A stretch of 13,494 nt of DNA from Clostridiales bacterium (GTDB lineage: Bacteria > Bacillota > Clostridia > Oscillospirales > Oscillospiraceae): NCBI GenBank assembly GCA_029098065.1, contig JAQXNP010000147.1, positions 1 through 13,494 on the forward strand. Direction: 5' to 3'. The position numbers were made by a program, and so were the translations under genes. Below the pieces are notes generated by a model that did not search any database, had not been told where the DNA came from, and was given only the letters and a program-made list of their open reading frames with translations. Numbering within the stretch: the stretch's first letter is position 1; each line of letters begins with the position of its first letter. Shown one piece after another: positions 1 through 5,977 of the stretch.

Positions 1-391
1 GATACGGCTCGTCCAACAACTCGCCGTCCACATACACATTTCCGTCAGCGTCAATGTCCACCCACTGGCCGGGAAGCGCGATACAGCGTTTGACTAATAT
101 TTTGTTGCCCAGATAGAACGCTACCATGTCGCCCGGCTCAAAATCAGACCCTTTCACGGAGACCACAATATCTCCTTCATTCAGTGTCGGTGCCATGGAA
201 GCCCCGTAGATTTGCAGCACGGGCATCCAAATGGTGGCTACCAATACGGCCACCGCGGCCACAACGACCAGAGTGTAGATGGTACTTCTCAAAACCCGTT
301 TATATCGCTTTTTATATTTTTCTCTGCCAAGCTCCGCTGTGAGCTGCTCCATAGTCGGAAGCTCGCGGGGAGAATTTGCTTTGTTCTTCAT
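1..391 (-). CDS. lepB: Type I signal peptidase (S26), C-terminus outside the window
   Basis: The membrane-bound serine peptidase that removes signal peptides from exported proteins; only the first 130 residues are inside the window. A basic N-terminus (about residues 24-36) is followed by one membrane segment (about 38-57). Then comes the catalytic-serine box YGASMAPTL with Ser65, and the general-base lysine in ILVKRCIALPG (Lys101), both as expected for S26 enzymes. The ATG at 391 is chosen because GAGAGG lies 9 bases upstream; a second in-frame ATG at 352 (MEQLTAELG) is possible. The start lies inside the end of the preceding coiled-coil gene, so the two are probably translationally coupled. 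Signal peptidases of this kind often occur as extra copies in accessory regions of gut Clostridia; whether this is the housekeeping copy cannot be decided here. Confidence 0.9.
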   Translation of the reverse strand, partial: MKNKANSPRELPTMEQLTAELGREKYKKRYKRVLRSTIYTLVVVAAVAVLVATIWMPVLQIYGASMAPTLNEGDIVVSVKGSDFEPGDMVAFYLGNKILVKRCIALPGQWVDIDADGNVYVDGELLDEPY

Positions 392-843
392 CTGTCTCAA
401 CCTCTCTGGCAGACTGAATCATTGCACGCAAAGTATACTGGTCTTTCAGTAGTTTAGCTGCTCTGGCAGCGACCTGTTTCCAATAAGCATCTGCTTCCGC
501 ACGTACTTTTTGGCTGTATGCCTCTGCCTCCTGCCGGATCTTCTCAGCCTGTTTTCTGCCTTTTCCTGCATATCCCGGCAGACTGCATCCCGTCGGCTGC
601 TTATCCGCTGGGTATCTCCAGATACTTGCTGCGCCGCAGCCTCTGCCGCCTGAAAACTCCGTTGAGTACCAAAGCTGCTTCCGCAATAGAGCCGGCTTTA
701 TCAACAGGAATTCTTCTTCGATCCTCGAATCGGGCTTTCGCCTGTTCCAGCCTGTTTCTCAGCCTTTCATTTTCCTCGGCCAGCGAGATCAGCATTTCCA
801 ACAGCCCGTTCCGACTCAGGCGCCGCTGCCTTTTACCTGTCAC
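312..843 (-). pseudogene. Coiled-coil protein gene with two one-base frameshifts
   Basis: Two overlapping minus-strand frames make one protein only if two bases are restored. The N-terminal part starts at GTG 843 (GGAG 7 bases upstream; protein begins MTGKRQRRLSR) and carries a basic segment, a leucine-heptad stretch (LLEMLISLAEENERLRNRLE) and the motif DKAGSIAEAALVLNGVF. Adding one T to the TTTT run near 659-662 continues the frame as VFQAAEAAAQQ. Adding one A to the AAAA run near 555-558 continues it as QEKAEKQAEKIRQEAEAYSQ, a clean charged coiled coil reaching the stop at 312. Both lesions are single-base losses in four-base homopolymers, so either the gene is decaying or the assembly has homopolymer errors. 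I recall similar small basic coiled-coil proteins of unknown function in Oscillospiraceae, but cannot name a family. The tail overlaps the lepB start by 80 bases. Confidence 0.7.
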
Positions 844-892
844 CCGGCATCTCCAATTTGTGCCACTCGATACCAAAAAGGGCAGCGTTCAT
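833..892 (-). CDS. 19-residue ORF coupled to the coiled-coil gene
   Basis: A tiny ORF encoding MNAALFGIEWHKLEMPGDR. Its ATG overlaps the stop of the preceding small ORF (ATGA). Its last codons overlap the GTG start of the coiled-coil gene in another frame, and they also contain that gene's GGAG ribosome binding site. GGCGGAG lies just before its own ATG, with unusually short spacing. The tight tandem overlaps suggest translational coupling or a leader peptide rather than chance, but nothing in the sequence gives a function. It could also be the tail of a gene shortened by decay. Confidence 0.35.
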   Translation of the reverse strand: MNAALFGIEWHKLEMPGDR

Positions 893-1035
893 TTCTCCGC
901 CTGCCCTGTGTTCTTACTCCGCAGCACGACGGTTATCTTCCTTCCAATGTGCTGTGTTTTAACTGCTTTCATGCGGCAGTCTGCGCAACACATCATTTCC
1001 ATTATGTAGTGAAACGATTCCAGCAATAGATACAT
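889..1035 (-). CDS. Small ORF of 48 residues (or 27 from an internal start), possible Cys-pair peptide
   Basis: The ORF could start at ATG 1035 (MYLLLESFHYIMEMM), at the paired ATGs near 1002-996, or at ATG 972 (MKAVKTQHIG). All share the C-terminal part GRKITVVLRSKNTGQAEK, and the longer versions carry MMCCADCRMKAV with three cysteines. None of the starts has a strong ribosome binding site. ATG 1035 lies only about 14 bases from the start point predicted from the promoter at 1056-1084. The stop overlaps the next ORF as ATGA. I do not recognise a family. The position directly behind a good promoter and the end-to-end overlap favour a real, possibly truncated, small gene. Confidence 0.35.
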   Translation of the reverse strand: MYLLLESFHYIMEMMCCADCRMKAVKTQHIGRKITVVLRSKNTGQAEK

Positions 1036-1055
1036 ATCCAGTTTTATACAGAGAC

Positions 1056-1084
1056 AGTATAGCGTCAGAATGCCAGGAAATCAA
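1056..1084 (-). promoter_or_regulatory. Sigma-A promoter for the small-ORF/coiled-coil/lepB cluster
   Basis: Read on the minus strand: -35 TTGATT (1084-1079), a 17-base spacer, and -10 TATACT (1061-1056). It would start transcription near 1049 and drive the small ORFs, the coiled-coil gene and lepB. Between it and the zinc-ribbon remnant at 1299 I see only short uninformative ORFs. Confidence 0.6.
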
Positions 1085-1279
1085 GTGGAGACACTGGAAA
1101 AAGTACGTAAATAGCAGCAAAAACCAAGTCAAGAAAACCAGCATAAAATGGGCAACGCAAATTCACCCCAAGCGTCAAATAAGCACCTATAGTGAGGGTC
1201 GGAAAAGAATTCGTCCGTACAGAGGTACAGTTTATCCCGGCAAAACACAAAGCGAAGATCATTACAGAGAAACCTATAA

Positions 1280-1314
1280 ATGCAGGGCATGCGTAAATTC
1301 AGAGAGCCCTGCAT
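1280..1314. repeat. Inverted repeat, 9-bp arms
   Basis: ATGCAGGGC (1280-1288) and GCCCTGCAT (1306-1314) are perfect 9-base arms around a 17-base AT-rich spacer. There is no T-tract worth the name on either side, so it is not a typical terminator. It sits exactly where similarity to the zinc-ribbon protein stops, so it could mark a breakpoint, a protein-binding site or a chance repeat. Confidence 0.45.
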
Positions 1315-1571
1315 GGAAAAAGCACCGGTACCATATCCTCCGGCAGAGCAAGATCATTAAATCCCTCCATCACTTTATTATGAGAACAGTATGGGCGGCC
1401 TGTACCATTTACAGTTCTGCTTTTTACAGATGCCTCCCATTCATGTCCGTGCTTACATTTTCAAATCACTCTTTTATTCAATCCAAGAGATACCTGCATC
1501 GGTTTCAGCTGATTCTTCTCTGACCATTTGCGGACAAGTTCCGGATGTGCGGCGGCAAAACTGCTGTTCAT
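1299..1571 (-). pseudogene. Remnant of a DUF4379-type zinc-ribbon protein, broken by an in-frame stop
   Basis: A strong AGGAGG site lies 8 bases before ATG 1571. The reading frame begins MNSSFAAAHPELVRKWSEKN and stops after 36 residues at TGA 1463-1461. It then continues in the same frame with KCKHGHEWEASVKSRT, RPYCSHNKVMEGFNDL, up to a second TGA at 1301-1299. This matches the repeat unit of DUF4379 zinc ribbons (HPEL..W...N, VWWKC..GHEW, CPYC, GFNDL). Two key positions are lost: a tryptophan codon of the WWKC motif is TGA, and the first cysteine of CPYC is arginine. After GFNDL the family pattern ends. TGA serves as the normal stop in neighbouring genes, so recoding is unlikely. Functions of the family are unknown; members are common in accessory regions. 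Confidence 0.7.
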
Positions 1572-1682
1572 ACCGCAAACCTCCTTTTGGTAAATCGTTT
1601 GGTATTGTGGTACAAATTATAGCGGATTTCCTATAAATGGGGGAGCTTGCGACTTGCGCATTCGCAGAATGATTCGGACAAA

Positions 1683-1720
1683 AAAAGACCCTGAGAAATG
1701 GTCGTTCCTCAAGGTCTTTT
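1683..1720 (-). terminator. Terminator-like hairpin, T-tract on the minus strand
   Basis: AAAAGACC then TGAG (1683-1695) pair with CTCA and GGTCTTTT (1708-1720), giving a 12-bp stem with one mismatch and a 12-base loop. Read on the minus strand it ends in seven T, a good intrinsic terminator; on the plus strand only four T follow. It would act as a second stop for transcripts leaving lysS and isolates the accessory segment. Confidence 0.65.
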
Positions 1721-1846
1721 ATACGAATTAACTTCGCCGCAATATACGAATTGATACAAAATGTGTGATTCTTCCATCTCTGCATCAGCTTTCGCACCGT
1801 TTGATGTGAGTTTGATGTAAAGATGTATTTTCGGAGGGTGAAGCCC

Positions 1847-1872
1847 AAAAGCCCTTGAAAACACGGGCTTTT
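1847..1872 (-). terminator. Terminator of the greA-lysS unit
   Basis: AAAAGCCC (1847-1854) pairs with GGGCTTTT (1865-1872) across a 10-base loop, 9 bases beyond the lysS stop codon. On the minus strand the stem ends in four T. On the plus strand the following sequence is also T-rich, so it may work in both directions. Confidence 0.7.
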
Positions 1873-1880
1873 TCGGTTTT

Positions 1881-3383
1881 TTAATTATCCAGGGGCTTCA
1901 TGGTCGGGAACAGAATCACGTCCCGGATGGAATCGGCCCCGGTAAGCAGCATGACACACCGGTCGATGCCGATGCCCAGACCACCCGTGGGAGGCATACC
2001 GTATTCCAGAGCAGTGATGAAATCCTCATCCATCATTCCCGCCTCGTCATCCCCCTTGGCCCGGGCCTCCACTTCCTTCTGGAAGCGGCTGCGCTGATCA
2101 ATGGGGTCGTTGAGCTCAGAGAACGCGTTGCCCATCTCCGAATGGCAGATGAACAGCTCGAACCGCTCCGTGAGCCGGGGATCCTTGGGGGACCGCTTGG
2201 CCAGAGGGGAAACATCCACCGGATGCATGGTGATAAAGGTCGGCTGGATGAGCTTCTCCTCCACCTTCTGGTCAAAGCACTCATACAGGGCGTTGCCCCA
2301 GGTGGGGTCCTTGGTCTCCGGCAGCTCCACGCCATGGGCCTTGGCGGTGGCTACGGCCTCTTCGTCAGAAGTGATGGCCATGAAATCGATGCCCAGATAC
2401 TGCTTGACGGCCTCCGCCATGGTCATGCGGGGCCAGCCGGGGGTCAGGTCGATCTTCTCTCCCTGCCACTCCACCTGATAGGTCCCCAGGATCTTCTGGG
2501 CAGCGGAGGAGAGCAGATCTTCAAAGAGATCCATCATATCGTTGAAATCCGCATAGGCCTGATAGAGCTCAATGGTGGTGAACTCCGGGTTGTGCTTGGG
2601 GTCCATGCCCTCGTTGCGGAAGATACGCCCGATCTCATACACCCGGTCCATGCCGCCCACGATGAGCCGCTTCAGAGGCAGTTCGGTGGCGATCCGCATG
2701 TACATGTCCAGATCCAGCGTATTGTGGTGGGTGATGAAGGGCCGGGCGGTGGCGCCGCCCTGGATGGTATTGAGCACAGGGGTCTCCACCTCAATAAAGC
2801 CCCGCGCGTCCATGAAGTCCCGCACATACTTGATAAACTTGGAACGAACGATGAAGACCTGCTTCACATCCGGGTTCATGATGAGATCCACGTACCGCTG
2901 GCGGTAGCGCAGTTCCCGGTCCTGAAGTCCATGGAACTTCTCGGGCAGGGGCAGCAGAGATTTGCACAGCAGCGTGATGTTTTTGGCGCGGACACTCATC
3001 TCACCCCGCTGGGTGCGGAACACTTCTCCCTCCACACCCACGATGTCTCCGATATCGTATTTCTTAAACTTTTTATACGCCGCCTCGTCCATCTCGTCCT
3101 GACGGGCATAGAGCTGGATGCGGCCATCCCGGTCCTGAAGGTCGCAGAAGCTGACCTTGCCCATGCCCCGCTTGGACATGAGCCGGCCCGCCACCTTGAC
3201 GGTCTTGCCCTCCATGGCGTCAAAGTTGTCCTTGATCTGTTTGGATGTGGCGTCCCAGACGAAGCGGGTCTGCTGGAAGGGATCCTCCCCCGCTTCCTGA
3301 AGGGCGGTGAGCTTCTCCCGGCGCAGCCGCAGCAGCTCAGAGAGCTCCTTTTCCGGGGCGGTGTTCTTCTGTTCCTCGGCCAT
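1881..3383 (-). CDS. lysS: Lysyl-tRNA synthetase, class II
   Basis: Charges tRNA(Lys) with lysine in the cytoplasm using ATP. At 500 residues it has the usual length of bacterial LysS. Visible parts: a helical N-terminus (1-60), an OB-fold anticodon-binding domain (about 62-140), motif 1 around [10 protein letters not shown] (195-204), motif 2 [20 protein letters not shown] (253-272), and motif 3 [16 protein letters not shown] (467-482). The C-terminus [11 protein letters not shown] is typical. ATG 3383 is preceded by AGGAGAGAG at a normal distance. It lies 24 bases after greA and is almost certainly co-transcribed with it, an arrangement widespread in Firmicutes. The gene appears intact. Confidence 0.97.
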   Translation of the reverse strand: MAEEQKNTAPEKELSELLRLRREKLTALQEAGEDPFQQTRFVWDATSKQIKDNFDAMEGKTVKVAGRLMSKRGMGKVSFCDLQDRDGRIQLYARQDEMDEAAYKKFKKYDIGDIVGVEGEVFRTQRGEMSVRAKNITLLCKSLLPLPEKFHGLQDRELRYRQRYVDLIMNPDVKQVFIVRSKFIKYVRDFMDARGFIEVETPVLNTIQGGATARPFITHHNTLDLDMYMRIATELPLKRLIVGGMDRVYEIGRIFRNEGMDPKHNPEFTTIELYQAYADFNDMMDLFEDLLSSAAQKILGTYQVEWQGEKIDLTPGWPRMTMAEAVKQYLGIDFMAITSDEEAVATAKAHGVELPETKDPTWGNALYECFDQKVEEKLIQPTFITMHPVDVSPLAKRSPKDPRLTERFELFICHSEMGNAFSELNDPIDQRSRFQKEVEARAKGDDEAGMMDEDFITALEYGMPPTGGLGIGIDRCVMLLTGADSIRDVILFPTMKPLDN

Positions 3384-3407
3384 ATTTCTCTCTCCTATCG
3401 GGATAAT

Positions 3408-3884
3408 TTACTTCTTCTGAATGTCCAGGATCCTGTACTTGAGGACACCGGCGGGGGCCTCCACCTCCACCTCGGTCCCAACCGTCTTGCCCAGCAGGGC
3501 CTTTCCAAAGGGGGAATCCTCCGAGATGCAGCCGTTCATGGGATCCGCCTCCTGGGAGCCCACGATGTGGTACTCTTCCTCCTCATTGAACTCCACGTCC
3601 AGCACCTTCACCAGGCTGCCCAAGCTCACCTGATCGGCGGCGAACTCCTGCTCCTCAATGACCACATAGTTGGCCAGAACGGCCTCTACCTCGGCAATGC
3701 GGGAATAGAGCTTGCCCTGCTCGTTCTTGGCCTCGTCATATTCGCTGTTCTCACTCAGATCGCCGAAGGAACGGGCCTCCTTGATCTGCTCGGCCACCTC
3801 CCGCTCCCGAACGGTTTTCAGATAGGTCAGCTCGTCCTGAAGCTCCTTCAGGCGCTGAGGGGTCAGTTTATACTGCTTTGCCAT
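3408..3884 (-). CDS. greA: Transcription elongation factor GreA
   Basis: Binds the RNA polymerase secondary channel and stimulates cleavage of backtracked transcripts. The 158 residues show the full family layout: an N-terminal antiparallel coiled coil (about 5-77), whose tip [16 protein letters not shown] carries the acidic residues Asp42 and Glu45 that position the catalytic magnesium. An FKBP-like C-terminal domain follows (about 84-158), with [19 protein letters not shown] 3884 follows AAAGGTGA at about 9 bases. The gene starts a unit with lysS and has its own perfect promoter (3979-4007) and an unusual hairpin in its leader (3916-3941). Confidence 0.97.
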   Translation of the reverse strand: MAKQYKLTPQRLKELQDELTYLKTVREREVAEQIKEARSFGDLSENSEYDEAKNEQGKLYSRIAEVEAVLANYVVIEEQEFAADQVSLGSLVKVLDVEFNEEEEYHIVGSQEADPMNGCISEDSPFGKALLGKTVGTEVEVEAPAGVLKYRILDIQKK

Positions 3885-3915
3885 ATGCCAAAGTCACCTT
3901 TCTTTTCGATCTGGG

Positions 3916-3941
3916 AAAACGGGCTCTTCTGAGCCCGTTTT
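3916..3941 (-). terminator. Strong hairpin in the greA leader: upstream terminator and possible attenuator
   Basis: AAAACGGGCTC (3916-3926) and GAGCCCGTTTT (3931-3941) form a perfect 11-bp stem with a 4-base loop, followed on both strands by four T. It lies downstream of the predicted greA promoter and 31 bases before the greA start. Therefore it can end transcripts coming from the upstream gene, and it would also lie in the 5' leader of greA mRNA, where it could cause premature termination. E. coli greA is known to have leader termination that produces a small RNA (GraL); the parallel is inference. Confidence 0.75.
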
Positions 3942-3978
3942 GTGGTATACATACTCCCACTGATACAATTATTTATGT

Positions 3979-4007
3979 ATTATAGGGATTTTCCCACTGT
4001 CTGTCAA
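3979..4007 (-). promoter_or_regulatory. Consensus sigma-A promoter of greA-lysS
   Basis: Minus strand: -35 TTGACA (4007-4002), exactly 17 bases, -10 TATAAT (3984-3979). Both hexamers match the consensus perfectly. The predicted start near 3972 gives a leader of about 88 bases. The TGA inside the -35 box is the stop codon of the upstream gene. Confidence 0.85.
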
Positions 4008-4699
4008 GGGGGAGAGGGAACGACTGCGATCTCCTTCTGTCCCACCCGGCCGGTCTCCCACAGAAGCTCCAGAAGCGGCAGAGGGTCCAGTTCCGGCGGC
4101 AGTTCCGCCTCCGGGAGGGTCAGGGTCAGTCCCGCCAGCTCCGGCTCTCCCCACAGCCGGATCACCCGGCCCGGCCCGGGCTGTACAGAGGAGAGTTCCA
4201 GCGTCACCTGAGGAAGAGGCCCCTGCCCCCAATGGAGGGGCACCGCACCGTACCGGCCCCGGAGTTCATCGGCCAGTTCCTCTTCCCCCCTGCCCAGATC
4301 CAGCAGCAGAGTCCCGACCTGAGGGCACAGAATGCAGGCCAGCCGCCTGGCTTCGGGCCCCGCCACATCGCCCCGGAGCGCCACTGTCCGGAGCCGGGGC
4401 GGATATTCCCGCAGAAGCGTCAGGGCCAGCTCCGCCCCCTCGGCCCGGCACAGGGGGAGAGTGTCCACCGGAAAAATCCCCTCTGACCGCAGAATATCCC
4501 AGCCTGTGAAATCCGCCGAAGCCAGCGCCCGGCGGACAGACATCCGGCGGAGAATTCTGGCCCCCTGCCGCAGGCGGCGGGCCGGATTTCCTCTGGGCAA
4601 GGCCACTGCCGCCAGCGGCAGGTCCAGCACCCGCCTCGGCTCCAGGCGGGGATGGAGGCGCCGCTCGTCCTTCCAAAAAAGCCACCCCACCACAGGCAT
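4004..4699 (-). CDS. Unrecognised protein between ctp and greA
   Basis: A 231-residue protein from ATG 4699 (starts MPVVGWLFWKDERRLHPRLE), very rich in Leu, Arg, Pro and Gly. It has no clear membrane segment or signal peptide and no catalytic motif that I recognise. The middle part ALRGDVAGPEARRLACILCP, followed by GTLLLDLGRGEEELADELRG, looks like alternating strands and helices of a small alpha/beta fold. The frame stays open upstream to 4834, inside ctp, but that extension overlaps the ctp end by 89 bases and is unlikely. AAAGGGGG lies just before ATG 4699 with short spacing, so GTG 4693 or 4690 could also be used. The gene begins 46 bases after ctp, probably in the same transcript, and its stop codon is shared with the greA -35 box. 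Function unknown. Confidence 0.65.
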   Translation of the reverse strand: MPVVGWLFWKDERRLHPRLEPRRVLDLPLAAVALPRGNPARRLRQGARILRRMSVRRALASADFTGWDILRSEGIFPVDTLPLCRAEGAELALTLLREYPPRLRTVALRGDVAGPEARRLACILCPQVGTLLLDLGRGEEELADELRGRYGAVPLHWGQGPLPQVTLELSSVQPGPGRVIRLWGEPELAGLTLTLPEAELPPELDPLPLLELLWETGRVGQKEIAVVPSPP

Positions 4700-4745
4700 T
4701 CCCCCTTTGAGGAGAGGATATGCGCCGGGCGGGGCGTGTATGATC

Positions 4746-5909
4746 CTACTTTCCCAGCAGCTCCAGAGCCTTCCGGACCTGCGCGTCCTCCTCATGGCTG
4801 AGGTTGCCGGCCTGAAGCTGTGCCAGTTCTTCATCGGACAGAGCTACCTCCGCGTCCAGGGTGACCCCGGTGCCGATCAGAGACACCCCCTCGCCGGTGG
4901 TGTACCGGGCGGTGGAGAGATTCAGCGCCCCGCCGTTGCTCAGGGCGATGGCCTGCTGAGAGTAACCCTTGCCGGAGGTCTCCACGCCCACAATTCTGGC
5001 CCCCGCCGCCTCCTGGAGCTCCGCGGCAAAGAATTCCGCGGCGGAGTAGGTGTTGGCGTTAACCAGCACCGCCATGGGAACCTCCACACAGGCGGCGTCC
5101 GACTCCACAGTCTCTTCCAATCCCAGCTTGCTCTGGGTGCGGAAGATGATCCCCTCCGGCAGCAGATGATCCAGCATGTCCGTGAGCTCCCCCACATAGC
5201 CGCCGCCATTTTCCCGCATGTCGAAGAGAAGGCTGTCCGCCCCCTGTTCCAGCAGTTCGTCCACTGCCTTGTTCAGCTTTTCGGCGCTGTGGCTGTAAAA
5301 GTTATCCAGCTTCACATATCCTGTCCCGTTGTCCAGCAGTTCCGCGTGCACCGGCTCTACCTCTATATCCGCCAGAGTCAGGGAGACCTCCCGCAAACCG
5401 TCCTCTCCCAGGACCGTCAGGGTGATCCGGGTCCCCGTCTCCCCTGAAATAAGACTCACGCCGTCCTCCCGGTTTTCTCCGGCCAGGGAGGTTCCGTTCA
5501 CAGCGGTGATGATCTCCCCCGAGACCAGCCCCGCCTCTGCGGCCGGACCTCCCTCCACCACAGACCGGATCCGCAGTCCCCGCTCGTCCGTGTATTCTAT
5601 CGTGACCCCGATCCCCACATAGGTATTACTTCTCCGCTGGGTCTGGGCCTCATATTCCTCGGCGGACAGGTAATAGCTCCATCGGTCTCCCAGACCGGCT
5701 ACCATACCGGAGAGGGCACTGTCCACAGCCGTCTCCTTCTCATACTCCCCTACAAAGCGGGTCTGGACGATCGCCAGGCCCTCCAGCAGGCTGGCCCCCT
5801 GGGGCCCTATCAGCAGCCACACCGCCAGCAGTACCAGAGCCAGGGCGGCAGCCGCTCCGCCTAGGGCAGAGAGCAGCAGCTGCCGGCCGGAGTAGGTTTT
5901 CCTCTTCAC
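4746..5909 (-). CDS. Carboxy-terminal processing protease, S41 family with PDZ domain
   Basis: A membrane-anchored serine protease of the CtpA/CtpB type that cleaves extracytoplasmic proteins near the C-terminus. It has a basic N-terminus, one membrane segment (about 13-34), an N-terminal helical region, and a PDZ domain (about 97-180, with GGPAAEAGLVSGEIITAVNG). The S41 core (about 195-350) has the nucleophile in NANTYSAAEFFAAEL (Ser289), the lysine in TSGKGYSQ (Lys314) and Gln318. At 387 residues it is in the usual range. GTG 5909 is chosen for AGGAG about 9 bases upstream. B. subtilis CtpB, which acts in the SpoIVFB/sigma-K sporulation checkpoint, is also a neighbour of ftsEX as I recall. 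A sporulation or envelope role here is inference. Confidence 0.93.
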   Translation of the reverse strand: MKRKTYSGRQLLLSALGGAAAALALVLLAVWLLIGPQGASLLEGLAIVQTRFVGEYEKETAVDSALSGMVAGLGDRWSYYLSAEEYEAQTQRRSNTYVGIGVTIEYTDERGLRIRSVVEGGPAAEAGLVSGEIITAVNGTSLAGENREDGVSLISGETGTRITLTVLGEDGLREVSLTLADIEVEPVHAELLDNGTGYVKLDNFYSHSAEKLNKAVDELLEQGADSLLFDMRENGGGYVGELTDMLDHLLPEGIIFRTQSKLGLEETVESDAACVEVPMAVLVNANTYSAAEFFAAELQEAAGARIVGVETSGKGYSQQAIALSNGGALNLSTARYTTGEGVSLIGTGVTLDAEVALSDEELAQLQAGNLSHEEDAQVRKALELLGK

Positions 5910-5935
5910 AGTGCGTTTCTCCTCTCTTCAGGAAA

Positions 5936-5961
5936 GGGCGGACGGAAAAATCCGCCCGCCC
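5936..5961 (-). terminator. GC-rich hairpin between the M23 peptidase gene and ctp
   Basis: GGGCGG-A-CGGA (5936-5946) pairs with TCCG-C-CCGCCC (5951-5961): 10 pairs, one mismatch and a 4-base loop. On the minus strand only three T follow, so it is at best a partial terminator. It lies right between the stop of the peptidase gene and the ctp ribosome binding site and may lower ctp expression or set an mRNA end. Confidence 0.5.
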
Positions 5962-5977
5962 TGTATTCCTTCCCGCA

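Larger units (their letters stand above)
1572..1880. other. Intergenic stretch between lysS and the accessory segment
   Basis: No gene is supported in these 309 bases. It holds two terminator hairpins (1683-1720, 1847-1872), a possible -10 box on the minus strand (TATAAT, 1621-1616, without a recognisable -35), and a pair of TTTGGTA copies (1586-1592 and 1598-1604) between that box and the ribosome binding site of the zinc-ribbon remnant. Minus-strand frames across 1580-1850 give short uncharacteristic peptides. Confidence 0.6.

Noticed and set aside
1461..1463. TGA at a conserved tryptophan, possible recoding of TGA as Trp
   Set aside because: TGA is used as the real stop in the neighbouring regulator, DUF4830 and 4004-4699 genes, and a zinc cysteine is also lost in the same remnant, so decay is simpler.
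1616..1644. TATAAT on the minus strand upstream of the zinc-ribbon remnant as a full promoter
   Set aside because: The -10 box is perfect but the -35 position is a C-rich stretch; not enough to call a promoter.
1..1880. Integrative element boundary with attachment sites
   Set aside because: The content looks accessory and decayed, but no integrase, tRNA target or direct repeats can be seen in this window.
2142..3932. A 596-codon open frame on the plus strand
   Set aside because: It is antisense to lysS and greA, whose motifs are complete. Its His/Leu/Gly-rich translation is the mirror of GC-rich codon bias, with no domain visible.
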